Below are positions 8,653 to 18,033 of a stretch of 64,000 nt of DNA, piece by piece. The position numbers and the translations under genes are program-made. The DNA is from Stenotrophomonas lacuserhaii (lineage in GTDB: Bacteria > Pseudomonadota > Gammaproteobacteria > Xanthomonadales > Xanthomonadaceae): assembly GCF_014836545.1 (NCBI RefSeq), contig NZ_JACSQS010000001.1:424928-488927 (forward strand), in the 5' to 3' direction. Every line of letters starts with the position of its first letter. Within the stretch, counting starts at the first letter, position 1. The notes beneath the pieces are model-generated. The model was given only the letters and a program-made list of their open reading frames with translations. It was not told where the DNA came from and did not search any database.

Positions 8653-11125
8653 TGCAGGCAGCGTGGCAAGCACCGAACACACGCTGTCGATCCGGGAAAA
8701 GCTCGGCTACAGCCTGGGCGATCTCGCGGCGAACCTGATCTTCCAGACGCTGATCACCTACCTGGCGTTCTTCTACACCGACGTATACCGGCTTCCGCCC
8801 GCCACTGCGGCAACGATCATCTTCGTGATCGGCGTGCTCGGCGCGTTCGTGTTCACGCCGCTGATCGGCATTGCCGCCGATCGCACGGTCAGCCGCTGGG
8901 GCAAGTTCCGGCCGTGGATCCTGTGGACGGCGATCCCGTTCGGGGTGTTGTCCTTGCTCGCCTTCAGCACGCCGGACCTGGGGCCCCGCGCGAAGATCGT
9001 CTACGCCGTGGCCACCTACGGCCTGCTGATGCTGGTGTACGCGGCCAACAACCTGCCGTACTCCGCGCTCAGCGGGGTGCTTACGGGCAGCATGGCCCAG
9101 CGCAACAGCCTGTCGGCCTACCGCTTCGTGGCGGTGATGATCGCGCAGTTCATCATCCAGGTGCTGCTGTTGCCACTGGTGCTGATCCTCGGCGATGGTG
9201 ATCGCATGCTGGGCTTCGAGCGGGTCATGACGGTGTTCGCGGTGGTGGGCACGCTGTTCTTCCTGACCACCTTCGCCACCACGCGCGAACGCATCGTCCC
9301 GGCCCGGGAACAGACCGGCGGCGTACTGCAGGACCTGTCCGACCTGCTGCGCAACCGGCCGTGGAAGGTGATGCTGCTGCTGACCATCCTGGTGTTCGTC
9401 AACCTGGCCCTGAAGGGCGGCACCTACATCTACTATTTCCAGTACTACATGCGTGATGCCGCGTTGGCGGGCTTCCTCGACAGCTCCGGCTTCAACGCTT
9501 TCATCGGTGGATTGAACGCAACGCTGAGGCGGTGGGGCCTGGCCGGATTCACCTGGCCGGAAGACCCGGCGACCTCGGCCTTCAGCCTGTTCAATGCGTG
9601 CGGCATCCTCTGCATGATCCTCGGCATCGGCGTCTCACGCCGGCTGGCTGACCGCTTCGGCAAGCGGGATGTCTTCGGTGGCGCGTTGCTGGTGTGCACG
9701 CTGTTCCTGCTGGCGTTCTACTTCTTCCCGCCCACCGCGGTCGGCGTGGCCTTCGTCGCCTTCATGCTGCATGGGTTCTGCTACGGCATCACCATCCCGC
9801 TGCTGTGGGCGATGATCGCCGACGTCGCCGACTATTCCGAGTGGAAGAACCATCGCCGCGCCACCGCGATCGTGTTCTCCGCGATGCTGTGCGGGCTGAA
9901 GATCGGCCTGAGCATTGGCGGTGCGCTGGTCGCGGGGATCCTCGCGCACCATGGCTACCAGGCTGGCGCGGAACAGCAGCCGCAGGCGGTGGTGGACGGC
10001 ATCCGACTTACGGTCAGCGTCTACTGCTCGATCCCGTTCCTGCTCGCGGTGGCGCTGCTGTTCCTGTATGAGATCGACAAGCGCATGGAGAACCGGATCG
10101 AGCAGGAGCTGCTGCAGCGCCGGCAGACTGGCAGCCTTGACCAGCTGGCGGCGCGCGCGATCTCGCAGCCCGTGCTGAGCCACCTTTACACGGCGGATCC
10201 GTCGGCCCATGTGTTCGAAGGGCGGCTGTACATCTATCCCTCGCACGACATCGACAGCGGTGCTCCGTTCGATGACGAAGGCGGTCACTTCGGCATGGAG
10301 GACTACCATGTGCTGCGGATGGATACGCCCGCTGGCGAGGCCATCGACTGCGGCGTCGCGCTGCATGTGCGTGACGTGCCCTGGGCCAGCCGGCAGATGT
10401 GGGCGCCGGACGCGGCAAGCCGTGATGGGCGCTACTACCTCTATTTCCCCGCCAAGGATGCGCAGGGCCTGTTCCGCATCGGCGTGGCGGTAGGGGATCG
10501 CCCGGAGGGCCCGTTCACTGCCGAAGCAGAGGCGATGGAGGGCACCTACTCGATCGACCCGGCGGTGTTCGAGGACGACGACGGCACGCATTACCTGTAC
10601 TTCGGTGGCATCTGGGGTGGCCAGCTGCAGAAGTACCGTGACAACCGCTTCGGTGCGGCGCACGAGGAGCCCACCGGCGATGCGCCTGCATTGGGGCCAC
10701 GCGTTGGACGGCTGGAAGCAGGCATGACCCGGCTTGCCGAGCCCACGCGGGAGATCGTGATCCTGGACGAACACGGACTGCCGCTGCGCGCCGATGACCA
10801 CGCGCGCCGCTTCTTCGAAGGCCCCTGGCTGCACAAGTACCAAGGGCGGTATTACCTGTCGTACTCCACCGGTGATACGCACCTGCTGTGCTACGCAACC
10901 GGCGATAGTCCGTACGGACCGTTCACCTATGGCGGGGTGATCCTCAAGCCGGTGGTGGGCTGGACCACGCATCATTCCATCTGCGCATTCGAGGGGCAGT
11001 GGTATCTGTTCTACCACGATGCCTTGGCGTCCGGCGGGGTCACCCACCTGCGCTCGGTCAAGTGCACCCCGCTGCACATGGAAGCCGATGGCAGCATCCG
11101 CACCATCGATCCTTATGGCGCTTGA
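8645..11125 (+). CDS. GPH-family sugar:cation symporter fused to a GH43 glycosidase domain
   Basis: 826 residues from a GTG start overlapping the GH3 stop by eight bases. Residues 1 to about 490 form a 12-helix glycoside-pentoside-hexuronide symporter (LGYSLGDLAANL, ADRTVSRWGKFRPW), like XynB/XylP-type xyloside importers. After a charged linker (MENRIEQELLQRR) a complete GH43 domain starts near 510: Asp518 (TADPSAH), Asp638 (YSIDPAVF) and Glu725 (FFEGPWLH) are the expected catalytic triad. In related loci these are, to my knowledge, separate neighbouring genes. Here one uninterrupted frame joins them, which would tether a cytoplasmic glycosidase to the inner face of the importer. A missing stop from an assembly error is the alternative. 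Confidence 0.9.
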   Translation: MTDAGSVASTEHTLSIREKLGYSLGDLAANLIFQTLITYLAFFYTDVYRLPPATAATIIFVIGVLGAFVFTPLIGIAADRTVSRWGKFRPWILWTAIPFGVLSLLAFSTPDLGPRAKIVYAVATYGLLMLVYAANNLPYSALSGVLTGSMAQRNSLSAYRFVAVMIAQFIIQVLLLPLVLILGDGDRMLGFERVMTVFAVVGTLFFLTTFATTRERIVPAREQTGGVLQDLSDLLRNRPWKVMLLLTILVFVNLALKGGTYIYYFQYYMRDAALAGFLDSSGFNAFIGGLNATLRRWGLAGFTWPEDPATSAFSLFNACGILCMILGIGVSRRLADRFGKRDVFGGALLVCTLFLLAFYFFPPTAVGVAFVAFMLHGFCYGITIPLLWAMIADVADYSEWKNHRRATAIVFSAMLCGLKIGLSIGGALVAGILAHHGYQAGAEQQPQAVVDGIRLTVSVYCSIPFLLAVALLFLYEIDKRMENRIEQELLQRRQTGSLDQLAARAISQPVLSHLYTADPSAHVFEGRLYIYPSHDIDSGAPFDDEGGHFGMEDYHVLRMDTPAGEAIDCGVALHVRDVPWASRQMWAPDAASRDGRYYLYFPAKDAQGLFRIGVAVGDRPEGPFTAEAEAMEGTYSIDPAVFEDDDGTHYLYFGGIWGGQLQKYRDNRFGAAHEEPTGDAPALGPRVGRLEAGMTRLAEPTREIVILDEHGLPLRADDHARRFFEGPWLHKYQGRYYLSYSTGDTHLLCYATGDSPYGPFTYGGVILKPVVGWTTHHSICAFEGQWYLFYHDALASGGVTHLRSVKCTPLHMEADGSIRTIDPYGA

Positions 11126-11972
11126 AGCTAGTTCACCGCTGGATGATGCGCAGGCGCCGATGGCAGGTGGCCAGCAGCATTGGCTGCGGGCGGGCCGGAT
11201 GGAGGTCGCGCTCGCTCCCGAAGCAGGCGGACGAATCGCGCAGATGCGGTACGACGGCGTGGACTGGCTGGTAGGCGAGCGCGAGGGCGGGGCGGCTGCC
11301 ATCGGCTGGGGGTGCTACCCGATGGTGCCCTGGGCTGGGCGCATCCGACGCGGTCGCTTCAGCTTTGATGGCAAGGTTTTCGTGCTGCCTGCGAACCTTG
11401 GGGCGCATGCGATCCATGGGGTGGGATTCACACGGGCCTGGCAGATCGAGCGCCTCGAAGTCGATACTGCGATGTTGTCGTTGGCCCTTCCGGAAGACCG
11501 CTACTGGCCTTTCGGTGGCGTTGCGACGCAGTGTATCCGTGTCGTGCCGGATGGCGTGGAACTGCGGCTCGCCGTGCAGGCCGGCGACAAGGCGATGCCC
11601 GCCGTGATCGGCTGGCATCCCTGGTTCCGCAAGCCGGACCAGCTGCTGTTCTCACCGAGTGCGATGTATCCACGGGACAGGGAGGGCGTTGCCACGCTGC
11701 CTCGCATCACGCCCGCGCCTGGCCCGTGGGACGACTGTTTCATCAACCGGGCTGAGGTGATGCTGGTCTCGGAAGGACAGCGGCTGCGGTTGCAGGCGGA
11801 AACGGACCATTGGGTGGTGTATGACGGGACTGCGTACGCTACCTGTGTGGAACCGCAGACGGGCCCGCCTGATGGCTTTACGTTGCTGCCCAGGCGGCTC
11901 GGGGCGGGGGAGCGGTTGGAGCTGCGGTTTTTGCTTTGTTGGGAGGGCGATGAACCAAGCTGGCGAACGTAA
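11115..11972 (+). CDS. Aldose 1-epimerase family protein (galactose mutarotase-like)
   Basis: 285 residues from an ATG overlapping the transporter stop by 11 bases. It has the mutarotase beta-sandwich landmarks: AIHGVGF with the catalytic acid His, IGWHPWF with the second His, and CVEPQTGPPDGF with the catalytic base Glu. There is no signal peptide, so it is cytoplasmic. It would interconvert anomers of xylose or another sugar released by the upstream enzymes. It is the last gene of the overlapping operon. The substrate is not visible from the sequence. Confidence 0.88.
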   Translation: MALEASSPLDDAQAPMAGGQQHWLRAGRMEVALAPEAGGRIAQMRYDGVDWLVGEREGGAAAIGWGCYPMVPWAGRIRRGRFSFDGKVFVLPANLGAHAIHGVGFTRAWQIERLEVDTAMLSLALPEDRYWPFGGVATQCIRVVPDGVELRLAVQAGDKAMPAVIGWHPWFRKPDQLLFSPSAMYPRDREGVATLPRITPAPGPWDDCFINRAEVMLVSEGQRLRLQAETDHWVVYDGTAYATCVEPQTGPPDGFTLLPRRLGAGERLELRFLLCWEGDEPSWRT

Positions 11973-12080
11973 TGGAAGGGCATTTTTCGAATGGTACGCT
12001 GGAGCGCTACAGCGCCTGGCGGGGGACTCGTTCCACGTCACGCGTGCCACCTTCAGACACCTCTAGCGCCGACGCCTTCC

Positions 12081-12668
12081 ATGCAACTCCTCCGCGTGCT
12101 TCTGTTGGCGAGTTTGATGATCCTGTCGGGCTGTGGCGCGCCCTCCACGGCCCCAGCCGTAAACAGTCTCCTCGTCCCCTATCTGGATCGCCCGGGTGTG
12201 GATCCGGCCGGCGGCAACGCGGTGGTGGTGAGGCTGTCCTGGATAAACGGGAACGCTCTCACAGGGCCTGGCAGGGACGCGGGGACGCCGGCCGAGCGGA
12301 TCCGGTTGCTCATACGCCCGCGGATCGCCCCTTCCTCAATCCCAGACGCAACGGATTTGAAGCATGCCGACGAGGGACAGGGCTTCGTTCGCTATTTCCC
12401 ACCCAGCACGTCACTTTGGCGCGGCGTGCTGGTGTTCACCGGCCCAGAAGGTCATCGGGTGGAATCCGTACAGAGTTTCGGGGATTCACCAGGGGCAGGA
12501 AACTATCGCGCCGTGATGCAGATGGACGGCGTGTACCTGCAGTACCTGTATGCCGCGACCAACCACGAGGACCATCTGCGCGCTGCGGAGATCGTCCATC
12601 GATGGTTCAACGCGCAACCGCATCCCCGCGAACTCGATGCTCCAGCGGACAGCCGTCTGCAGCGTTGA
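12081..12668 (+). CDS. Predicted lipoprotein of unknown function
   Basis: 195 residues. The start at ATG 12081 gives a short signal peptide with a lipobox (LMILSGC), so the mature protein should be lipid-anchored at Cys17. I do not recognise the rest. It is a compact soluble domain with aromatic-rich strands (RYFPPSTSLWRGVLVFTG, YLQYLYAAT). It stands alone between the xylan operon and a small membrane protein, with no obvious operon partner. Confidence 0.6.
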   Translation: MQLLRVLLLASLMILSGCGAPSTAPAVNSLLVPYLDRPGVDPAGGNAVVVRLSWINGNALTGPGRDAGTPAERIRLLIRPRIAPSSIPDATDLKHADEGQGFVRYFPPSTSLWRGVLVFTGPEGHRVESVQSFGDSPGAGNYRAVMQMDGVYLQYLYAATNHEDHLRAAEIVHRWFNAQPHPRELDAPADSRLQR

Positions 12669-12939
12669 GCGTGGCGGGGCCATGGTGGAGCGGGGCCCGC
12701 GCGCCCTCCTGAGAGCAAAAGTCGTCAGCCCTCTCCAGCCCTCAAACGTTCGCCCGCTTCCTTCAAAGTCAACACTTGCATGCTGGCATCGTGCGCAGCA
12801 CGCACGCCGGATCGAATACCTCTTGACCGGCCGGGTCATGGATACAGTCTGGAAAGCTGGGCATGGTTCTCACTACAGAAAAATCCGTCACTTCAAGGGC
12901 CGGGTAGCTTTCTGTAGGCACCTGCTGTTCAATTGATAC

Positions 12940-13416
12940 ATGATCAGCGAATATTCCGGGATCGTTGCGATCCTAGCCTTGATAGTTTCGATGATATCCA
13001 CTTGGATATCGTATCGCGCGCACCGCCATTCGCGCGATTCCAAGCAGGATGAGTTACAGCTTGCATTCTCTCGCGAGAGATCCGAGTTCATGGTTAGGAT
13101 TGATCGAGCGACGAATTTGTTTGATCGGCACGAGCGCAGGACCAAGAGTCTGCTGGCTCACATCGAAAGCTTGCCGCCCCATGAGCAACCCGCTATGGCT
13201 GATGCGCTCGCGCAACTTCGTGATGACCTGACATATTTGGAGCGTTGCCAGCGCCAAGCAAGGTCCCTTTGGAGTGAGGTTTACGACCTGAGTCCATCCG
13301 GGTTGGCGCATCACAAGCCCCGGTTTCTCGCTCTCCTCGAGGACGACGAGAAGATCATCATCGAGAGGGAGCTGCGATCTGATGCACTAGGCATCAAATG
13401 GCAGACAGATATCTAG
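12940..13416 (+). CDS. Small protein with one N-terminal membrane helix and coiled coil, unknown function
   Basis: 158 residues. One transmembrane helix (about residues 7-25) is followed by a charged, helix-rich cytoplasmic region (SRERSEFMVRIDRATNLFDRHERR). Base composition is visibly lower in G+C than its neighbours, including the preceding 270 bases of intergenic sequence, which hints at recent acquisition. A TTGACC box near 12823 could belong to its promoter, but the spacing to a -10 is poor. I do not recognise the family. Confidence 0.55.
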   Translation: MISEYSGIVAILALIVSMISTWISYRAHRHSRDSKQDELQLAFSRERSEFMVRIDRATNLFDRHERRTKSLLAHIESLPPHEQPAMADALAQLRDDLTYLERCQRQARSLWSEVYDLSPSGLAHHKPRFLALLEDDEKIIIERELRSDALGIKWQTDI

Positions 13417-13476
13417 AAAGGGCCGTGTGACAGCGGCTGCGCAGCCGAAGCTAGCCGCATTCCACCCGCTCGCAGC

Positions 13477-16125
13477 TCAGCCCCCGCGCGAGAGCTCGCG
13501 CGCGAGGAAAGGGGCCGTCCTGCTTGCCTCGGCGCGAGACACTTGGTGAGGCGTTCCCTTCGCCACGATGGTGCCGCCCGCAGCACCTGCGCCAGGCCCC
13601 ACGTCAATCACCCAATCGGCCTGTGCGACCGCCCGCATGTCATGCTCGATCATCACCACCGTGTTCCCCGCATCAACCAACCGTTGCAGCTGAAGCATCA
13701 ACCTGTCCGCGTCAGATGCATGCAGACCCGTAGTCGGTTCGTCGAGTACATAGAGCGTGCGACGTCGCTGGCCGCGCTGCAGCTCGGTCGCCAGCTTGAT
13801 GCGTTGCGCCTCACCGCCTGAAAGTTCCGTCGCCGGCTGGCCCAGCCGTAGATAGCCCAACCCGATTTCCCGTAGCACCTGCAGCGAGCGGGCAATCGCA
13901 TCCTCCTCGCCGAAGAACGCGTGCGCCTGGTCAACCGTCAACTGCAGGACCTCGGCAATGTTGCGGCCATTCCATAGTACCTTCAGCGTGGCCTCGTTGT
14001 AGCGCGCGCCGTGGCACGCAGGGCAGGGCGCGTAGACGCTGGGCATGAACAGCAGCTCGACGCTGACGAACCCCTCGCCCTCGCAGGTCGGGCATCTGCC
14101 TTTGGCCACGTTGAACGAGAAGCGGCCCGCATCGAAACGGCGTCGGCGTGCGTCCGGGGTATTGGCGAACAGCTTCCGCACATGGTCGAACAGCCCGATA
14201 TAGGTGGCCAGATTGGACCGCGGCGTGCGGCCGATGGGCTTCTGGTCCACCTGGACGACCCGCTGGATGGCGTCCACATCGCCTGCCAGCCGACCGCGCG
14301 TTGCTTCGATGACGGATGGCCCATCCGTGGGGGCGACATCGGGGCCGTCATCCGGCGGCTCATGGCCCAGGTGCAGCAGTACCAGCTCCGGCAGCGCCTG
14401 CGCCATCAGGCTGGACTTGCCCGACCCCGAAATCCCGGTCACGGCAGTCAGCAATCCCAGCGGCAGCTGCGCATCCACTCCCTGCAGGTTGTGGCGGTGG
14501 ATACCCTTCAGTTCCAGCCAGCTACCGGCGTTGCGCTTGCGGCTTGCAGGCGCAGGCACCTGGTCGAAAAGATACTGGGCGGTGCGGGAATCCTGCGCCT
14601 GGCGCAGGCCACCGGGTTCGCCACTGTAGAGAACGCGTCCGCCGTGCTCGCCCGCCTGCGGGCCAACATCCACCAGCCATTGCGCGCGGCGCATCAGCTC
14701 CAGATCGTGTTCGACGACAAAAACCGAATTTCCCCCATCACGCAGCTGACCAAGCGCATCGTAGAGCGCCTCGCTATCGGCAGGGTGCAGGCCAGCCGAT
14801 GGCTCATCCAGCACGTACAGCACGCCGAAAAGCAACGAACTCAGCTGCGTACCCAGTCGCAGGCGCTGCAGTTCGCCGGCCGAAAGCGTGGGTGTCGCGC
14901 GATCCAGGGAGAGATACCCCACGCCGAGCGAACGCAGCTGTGAGACACGTGCCATGATGCCTCCCGCCAGCCGCTGGGCCGCCATGCGCTTTTCCTCCGA
15001 CAGGGCCGAGGTCAGGCGTACGTCAGGGGCGGCGGCGTGGGCGGTGCGCCCGCTTGCCACCCGTTGGGCGCGATCGCGGCGTGTCGCGTTCCTGCTGCGT
15101 GAGCCACGGCTATGTGCGCTGAAATCACCCTGTGCCACGGGCGCCAGCAGATCCGCCAGTTGATCCAATGGCAGGCGCATGAACTCGCCGATGTCCACGC
15201 CGGCGAAGGTGACCGACAGTGCTTCAGGTTTCAGGCGCTTGCCTTGGCAGGCGGGACACAGCTTGCCCTCCATGTAGCGGGAAACCCGCTTTCGCATCAG
15301 CGCGCTCTGGGTCGTGGCAAAGGTGTGCAACACGTAGCGGCGGGCGCCGGTGAAGGTCCCCATGTAGCTCGGTTCAAGCTTCCGCTTCAGGGCGGCGCGG
15401 GTTTCGGCCGGGGTGAAGCCTGCGTAGACCGGTACGCTCGGCGCTTCCTCGGTGAACAGAATCCACTCTCTGTCCTTCCTCGGCAGCTTCTTCCACGGCA
15501 CGTCGATGTCGTAGCCCAGCGTGACCAGGATGTCGCGCAGGTTCTGCCCGTGCCATGCCGGCGGCCAAGAGGCGACGGCGCGTTCGCGGATGGTCAGCGA
15601 CGGGTCCGGAACCATCAGTGCTTCGGTCACCTCGTAGACGTGCCCAAGGCCATGGCAGGTGCTGCAGGCGCCCTGCGGCGTGTTGGGTGAGAAGTCCTCG
15701 GCATAGAGCATGGCCTGGCCGGGCGGGTAGGCCCCAGCCCGCGAGTACATCATCCGCACCAGGCTGGACAGCGTGGTCACACTGCCCACCGATGAACGCG
15801 CATTACTGGCCCCGCGCTGCTGCTGCAGCGCAACCGCCGGCGGCAGCCCGTCGATGGCATCCACATCGGGGACGCCGGCTTGGTCGATCAGGCGCCGTGC
15901 GTAGGGCGCTACGGACTCGAAATAGCGCCGCTGCGCCTCAGCGAAGACGGTGCCAAAGGCCAGCGATGACTTGCCCGAACCCGACACCCCCGAGAACACC
16001 ACCAACGCATTTCGCGGAATGGAGACATCGACATTCTTGAGGTTATGCTCGCGCGCTCCGCGGACCTCGATGCAACCGCTTGCTACGGCAGCGGAGGATG
16101 GCGGATCGATGGGCGGGTGGGGCAT
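13477..16125 (-). CDS. UvrA-like excinuclease ABC subunit A paralogue (class II, UvrA2-like)
   Basis: 882 residues from ATG 16125. Two ABC ATPase halves are seen: Walker [14 protein letters not shown] and [13 protein letters not shown], and signature motifs [12 protein letters not shown] and [12 protein letters not shown]. Zinc-binding CxxC pairs are present (CSTCHG, CPACQG, CPTCEG, CPACHG). It is shorter than housekeeping UvrA (about 940 residues), and the region after the first Walker A lacks room for a full UvrB-binding insert, as in UvrA2-type proteins linked to DNA-damage or drug tolerance. It is followed by no uvrB or uvrC. Family is certain; its role separate from UvrA is inference. 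Confidence 0.88.
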   Translation of the reverse strand: MPHPPIDPPSSAAVASGCIEVRGAREHNLKNVDVSIPRNALVVFSGVSGSGKSSLAFGTVFAEAQRRYFESVAPYARRLIDQAGVPDVDAIDGLPPAVALQQQRGASNARSSVGSVTTLSSLVRMMYSRAGAYPPGQAMLYAEDFSPNTPQGACSTCHGLGHVYEVTEALMVPDPSLTIRERAVASWPPAWHGQNLRDILVTLGYDIDVPWKKLPRKDREWILFTEEAPSVPVYAGFTPAETRAALKRKLEPSYMGTFTGARRYVLHTFATTQSALMRKRVSRYMEGKLCPACQGKRLKPEALSVTFAGVDIGEFMRLPLDQLADLLAPVAQGDFSAHSRGSRSRNATRRDRAQRVASGRTAHAAAPDVRLTSALSEEKRMAAQRLAGGIMARVSQLRSLGVGYLSLDRATPTLSAGELQRLRLGTQLSSLLFGVLYVLDEPSAGLHPADSEALYDALGQLRDGGNSVFVVEHDLELMRRAQWLVDVGPQAGEHGGRVLYSGEPGGLRQAQDSRTAQYLFDQVPAPASRKRNAGSWLELKGIHRHNLQGVDAQLPLGLLTAVTGISGSGKSSLMAQALPELVLLHLGHEPPDDGPDVAPTDGPSVIEATRGRLAGDVDAIQRVVQVDQKPIGRTPRSNLATYIGLFDHVRKLFANTPDARRRRFDAGRFSFNVAKGRCPTCEGEGFVSVELLFMPSVYAPCPACHGARYNEATLKVLWNGRNIAEVLQLTVDQAHAFFGEEDAIARSLQVLREIGLGYLRLGQPATELSGGEAQRIKLATELQRGQRRRTLYVLDEPTTGLHASDADRLMLQLQRLVDAGNTVVMIEHDMRAVAQADWVIDVGPGAGAAGGTIVAKGTPHQVSRAEASRTAPFLARELSRGG

Positions 16126-16228
16126 GGCGGCAGTCCTGCGGGCAGTGAGCGGCACGCGTGACAGCGCGCCCGATGGCTCATTCTCGCTGCTGCGGGGTGA
16201 AGGTTGGTGAGGGTGGTGTGGGCAATGG

Positions 16229-17035
16229 CTACGCCTTACCGCGGCAATGCGGGAACCGGCCGCATCCTTGGAACTGCTCGCCTGTTCGGCGATTGGTTCT
16301 CAAGACCAGTACGCTACCGCACCTTCTGCAGGCAGCTGCTTGGGGGGTGGGGCAAGGTGCAGGCTCAAGTTGCGGTTCGACACGAATTGCGGCTGGCTTC
16401 TGCACAGCCCGGATCATGCCAAGCAACTCCTCGCCACCGATCAGCTCTATGGGCTTTCCCGCCGCGAACGCTTCGGCATCACGGGTGAATGTGCCGATGC
16501 AAACAATCTTGACCGCATCAGCGCGGTGGTGCGCCAGTAGCCCTGCCATCTCGCGCACCACGCTTACGCCGATCTGCCGTGACCGCCATTGCTTGCATTG
16601 GACGAGAACCTTCTGACCCTGCTTGCGCAGGATCAGATCGATACCTCCATCAGGACCGCCCAATCCAGTTTCTTCCACCGTGTAGCCGTGGCGTCGGAAT
16701 GCTTCACCTACCAATTGCTCGAACTGGGCCCAACTGCCAGAGGCCAGGCTCTCCAGCGAGTCCCGGGTATCGAGCAGGCGTCGGCGGCGACGGGAGCCAA
16801 GGAAGGAGGCGAGGGCAGCCATCCAACACAGTCCCAGAAGCAGCCATGCCAGTGGTGCCAGTATGTTGCCGAGCTGTGCGCCGAGCCCGACTGCAAGCGG
16901 ACCGTTGTGCTTTGTCAGCCACCAAGGGAGGACGTGGTGGATCGCAATGAAGCCGACGACGCCTGCGACGATGCCTGCGGGCCAGGGCAGCTCAGCCAGC
17001 ACCTCGAATCCGTTCTTCTTTCCTCTACGTGCCAT
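16229..17035 (-). CDS. Membrane-anchored restriction-endonuclease-like (Mrr_cat) protein with topoisomerase-type zinc finger
   Basis: 268 residues. Two membrane helices (about 20-38 and 55-80) come first, then a basic patch (SRRRRR), then an Mrr-type PD-(D/E)XK fold. GPDGGIDLIL gives Asp133, and VQCKQW gives Gln146-x-Lys148 with the usual Glu replaced by Gln, as in many Mrr-cat proteins. The C-terminal CRRCG...GCGRFPHC block (Cys236, Cys239, Cys258, Cys264) is a topoisomerase-I-like C4 zinc finger. Proteins of this design are widespread in proteobacteria with unclear function. The active site looks intact. Confidence 0.82.
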   Translation of the reverse strand: MARRGKKNGFEVLAELPWPAGIVAGVVGFIAIHHVLPWWLTKHNGPLAVGLGAQLGNILAPLAWLLLGLCWMAALASFLGSRRRRRLLDTRDSLESLASGSWAQFEQLVGEAFRRHGYTVEETGLGGPDGGIDLILRKQGQKVLVQCKQWRSRQIGVSVVREMAGLLAHHRADAVKIVCIGTFTRDAEAFAAGKPIELIGGEELLGMIRAVQKPAAIRVEPQLEPAPCPTPQAAACRRCGSVLVLRTNRRTGEQFQGCGRFPHCRGKA

Positions 17036-17323
17036 GCAGTGATCTCCGTCTCAGGCTGCACGATAGCGGCTGGGATGATGGTTGTCAGAGGAACTACATT
17101 GATGGTGATATGCAGAGGGATCCAACAGCTCGGCGCTTTTGACAAACCCCATCGCGTCAGCGCGTCTAAAACACGCGGAAGGCTTGTCGGCAGCCACGCC
17201 CAGCGCATTGACCCCGACGCGTCAGAACCCGTTCCAGGCGTCACTGTTGAGCATCGGGTGCGCGCCAGGGGCTCGTTCCCATAATCGCTATAGAACCGTT
17301 ACTCAGGCGGCTAGTGCGCTGTA

Positions 17324-17767
17324 TCAGCACGGTTGATCAGGAACGTCCTGCCAGCCACCCTCTATGCGCTTCAGACGGTGTCCCGACATGCAACGTTCGC
17401 CAGGCCTCAAGGGTAGGGGGAAATACCGTTCCGCTGGTGCGCTGAGCCTGACACTGCGCGGCATTACAGCTTCAAGATCACGCGTCAGCTGTTCATCCAA
17501 CTTCGACATTTCTCGATCAAATGCGGCTTGCTCTGACTTTGTCATCGGCCGCATGAGCTCGGCTGTCATGGCCGCCGCCTGCCGCCGCGCGTTCCACTCA
17601 ATGAGGCCCATTGCGATGGCTAGGGCCGCCGCTACGCCCAGCGCGATTGCCACCCACGGGATCCGGGGCTCGTCTCTGGTCCTCGGATAGTCGCGCGGGC
17701 GTGCCCTGAAGTTCACCTCCGCCATGTCCTGTTTGCCAAATGTCGGCTCATGCCGTTCGCGTTCCAT
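17324..17767 (-). CDS. Single-pass membrane protein of unknown function
   Basis: 147 residues with one membrane helix (about 38-56, VAIALGVAAALAIAMGLIEW), a basic cytoplasmic N-terminus and a periplasmic C-terminal region containing two Cys residues (RCMSGH and the final Cys). ATG 17767 is preferred because AGGGGTGG stands just upstream on the coding strand; an internal ATG at 17725 is possible. It resembles small proteins often found in Xanthomonas-type genomes, but I do not recognise a domain. It is the last normal-composition gene before the dif site. Confidence 0.6.
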   Translation of the reverse strand: MERERHEPTFGKQDMAEVNFRARPRDYPRTRDEPRIPWVAIALGVAAALAIAMGLIEWNARRQAAAMTAELMRPMTKSEQAAFDREMSKLDEQLTRDLEAVMPRSVRLSAPAERYFPLPLRPGERCMSGHRLKRIEGGWQDVPDQPC

Positions 17768-17957
17768 ACGCCACCCCTGTGCGTGTCCCGGCTCGCATTG
17801 TAGAGGGTGTAGGGGTCTGTCCCTACGGGTAACGTTTCAACCGTGCTGTGGTGGCTGCGGCCTACGTCAGTAGACCCGGAAGGGGAGCAAGAGCCGATCC
17901 AAAGCTTGAGCCAGTGCCATCCAGAGCCCACAAACGCGGCGTTATGACGGATCCATG

Positions 17958-17985
17958 ACTTCGCATAATGTATATTATGTTCTAC
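17958..17985 (+). other. dif: XerCD dif recombination site
   Basis: The central 20 bases, CGCATAATGTATATTATGTT, are identical to the same part of the E. coli dif site as I recall it. The layout is XerC arm (ACTTCGCATAA, 17958-17968), six-base centre (TGTATA, 17969-17974) and XerD arm (TTATGTTCTAC, 17975-17985). Only the outer end of the XerD arm departs from the usual TTATGTTAAAT. That is what an att junction of a dif-integrated element would look like, with one outer arm coming from the element. GGGNAGGG octamers found by eye point towards this site from both sides, supporting a chromosomal terminus location. Confidence 0.8.
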
Positions 17986-18033
17986 TCGCACGACTGTCTC
18001 GAGCGCCAGCGCCCACCACTGTGTCCGCAGCAC
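17986..18033 (-). pseudogene. Fragment of a kfrA-like gene next to dif
   Basis: The minus strand reads QWWALALE, the same octapeptide as in the intact kfrA-like protein encoded at 18312-19247. At DNA level, bases near 18002-18022 are nearly identical to bases near 18995-19018. Upstream and downstream similarity is lost at once: the frame runs straight into the dif site on one side and the repeat cluster on the other. I read it as a leftover of an earlier element inserted at the same dif. It is short, so chance convergence is not excluded. Confidence 0.45.

Noticed and set aside
12550-12936. 128-codon frame between the lipoprotein and the small membrane protein
   Set aside because: It starts inside the lipoprotein gene, has no ribosome site and no recognisable domain.
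14011-14943. 310-codon frame opposite the UvrA paralogue
   Set aside because: Same reason: shadow of a conserved ABC ATPase gene on the other strand.
17713-18033. 106-codon minus-strand frame across dif
   Set aside because: It reads through the dif site; only the first 20 or so codons (the kfrA fragment) have meaning.
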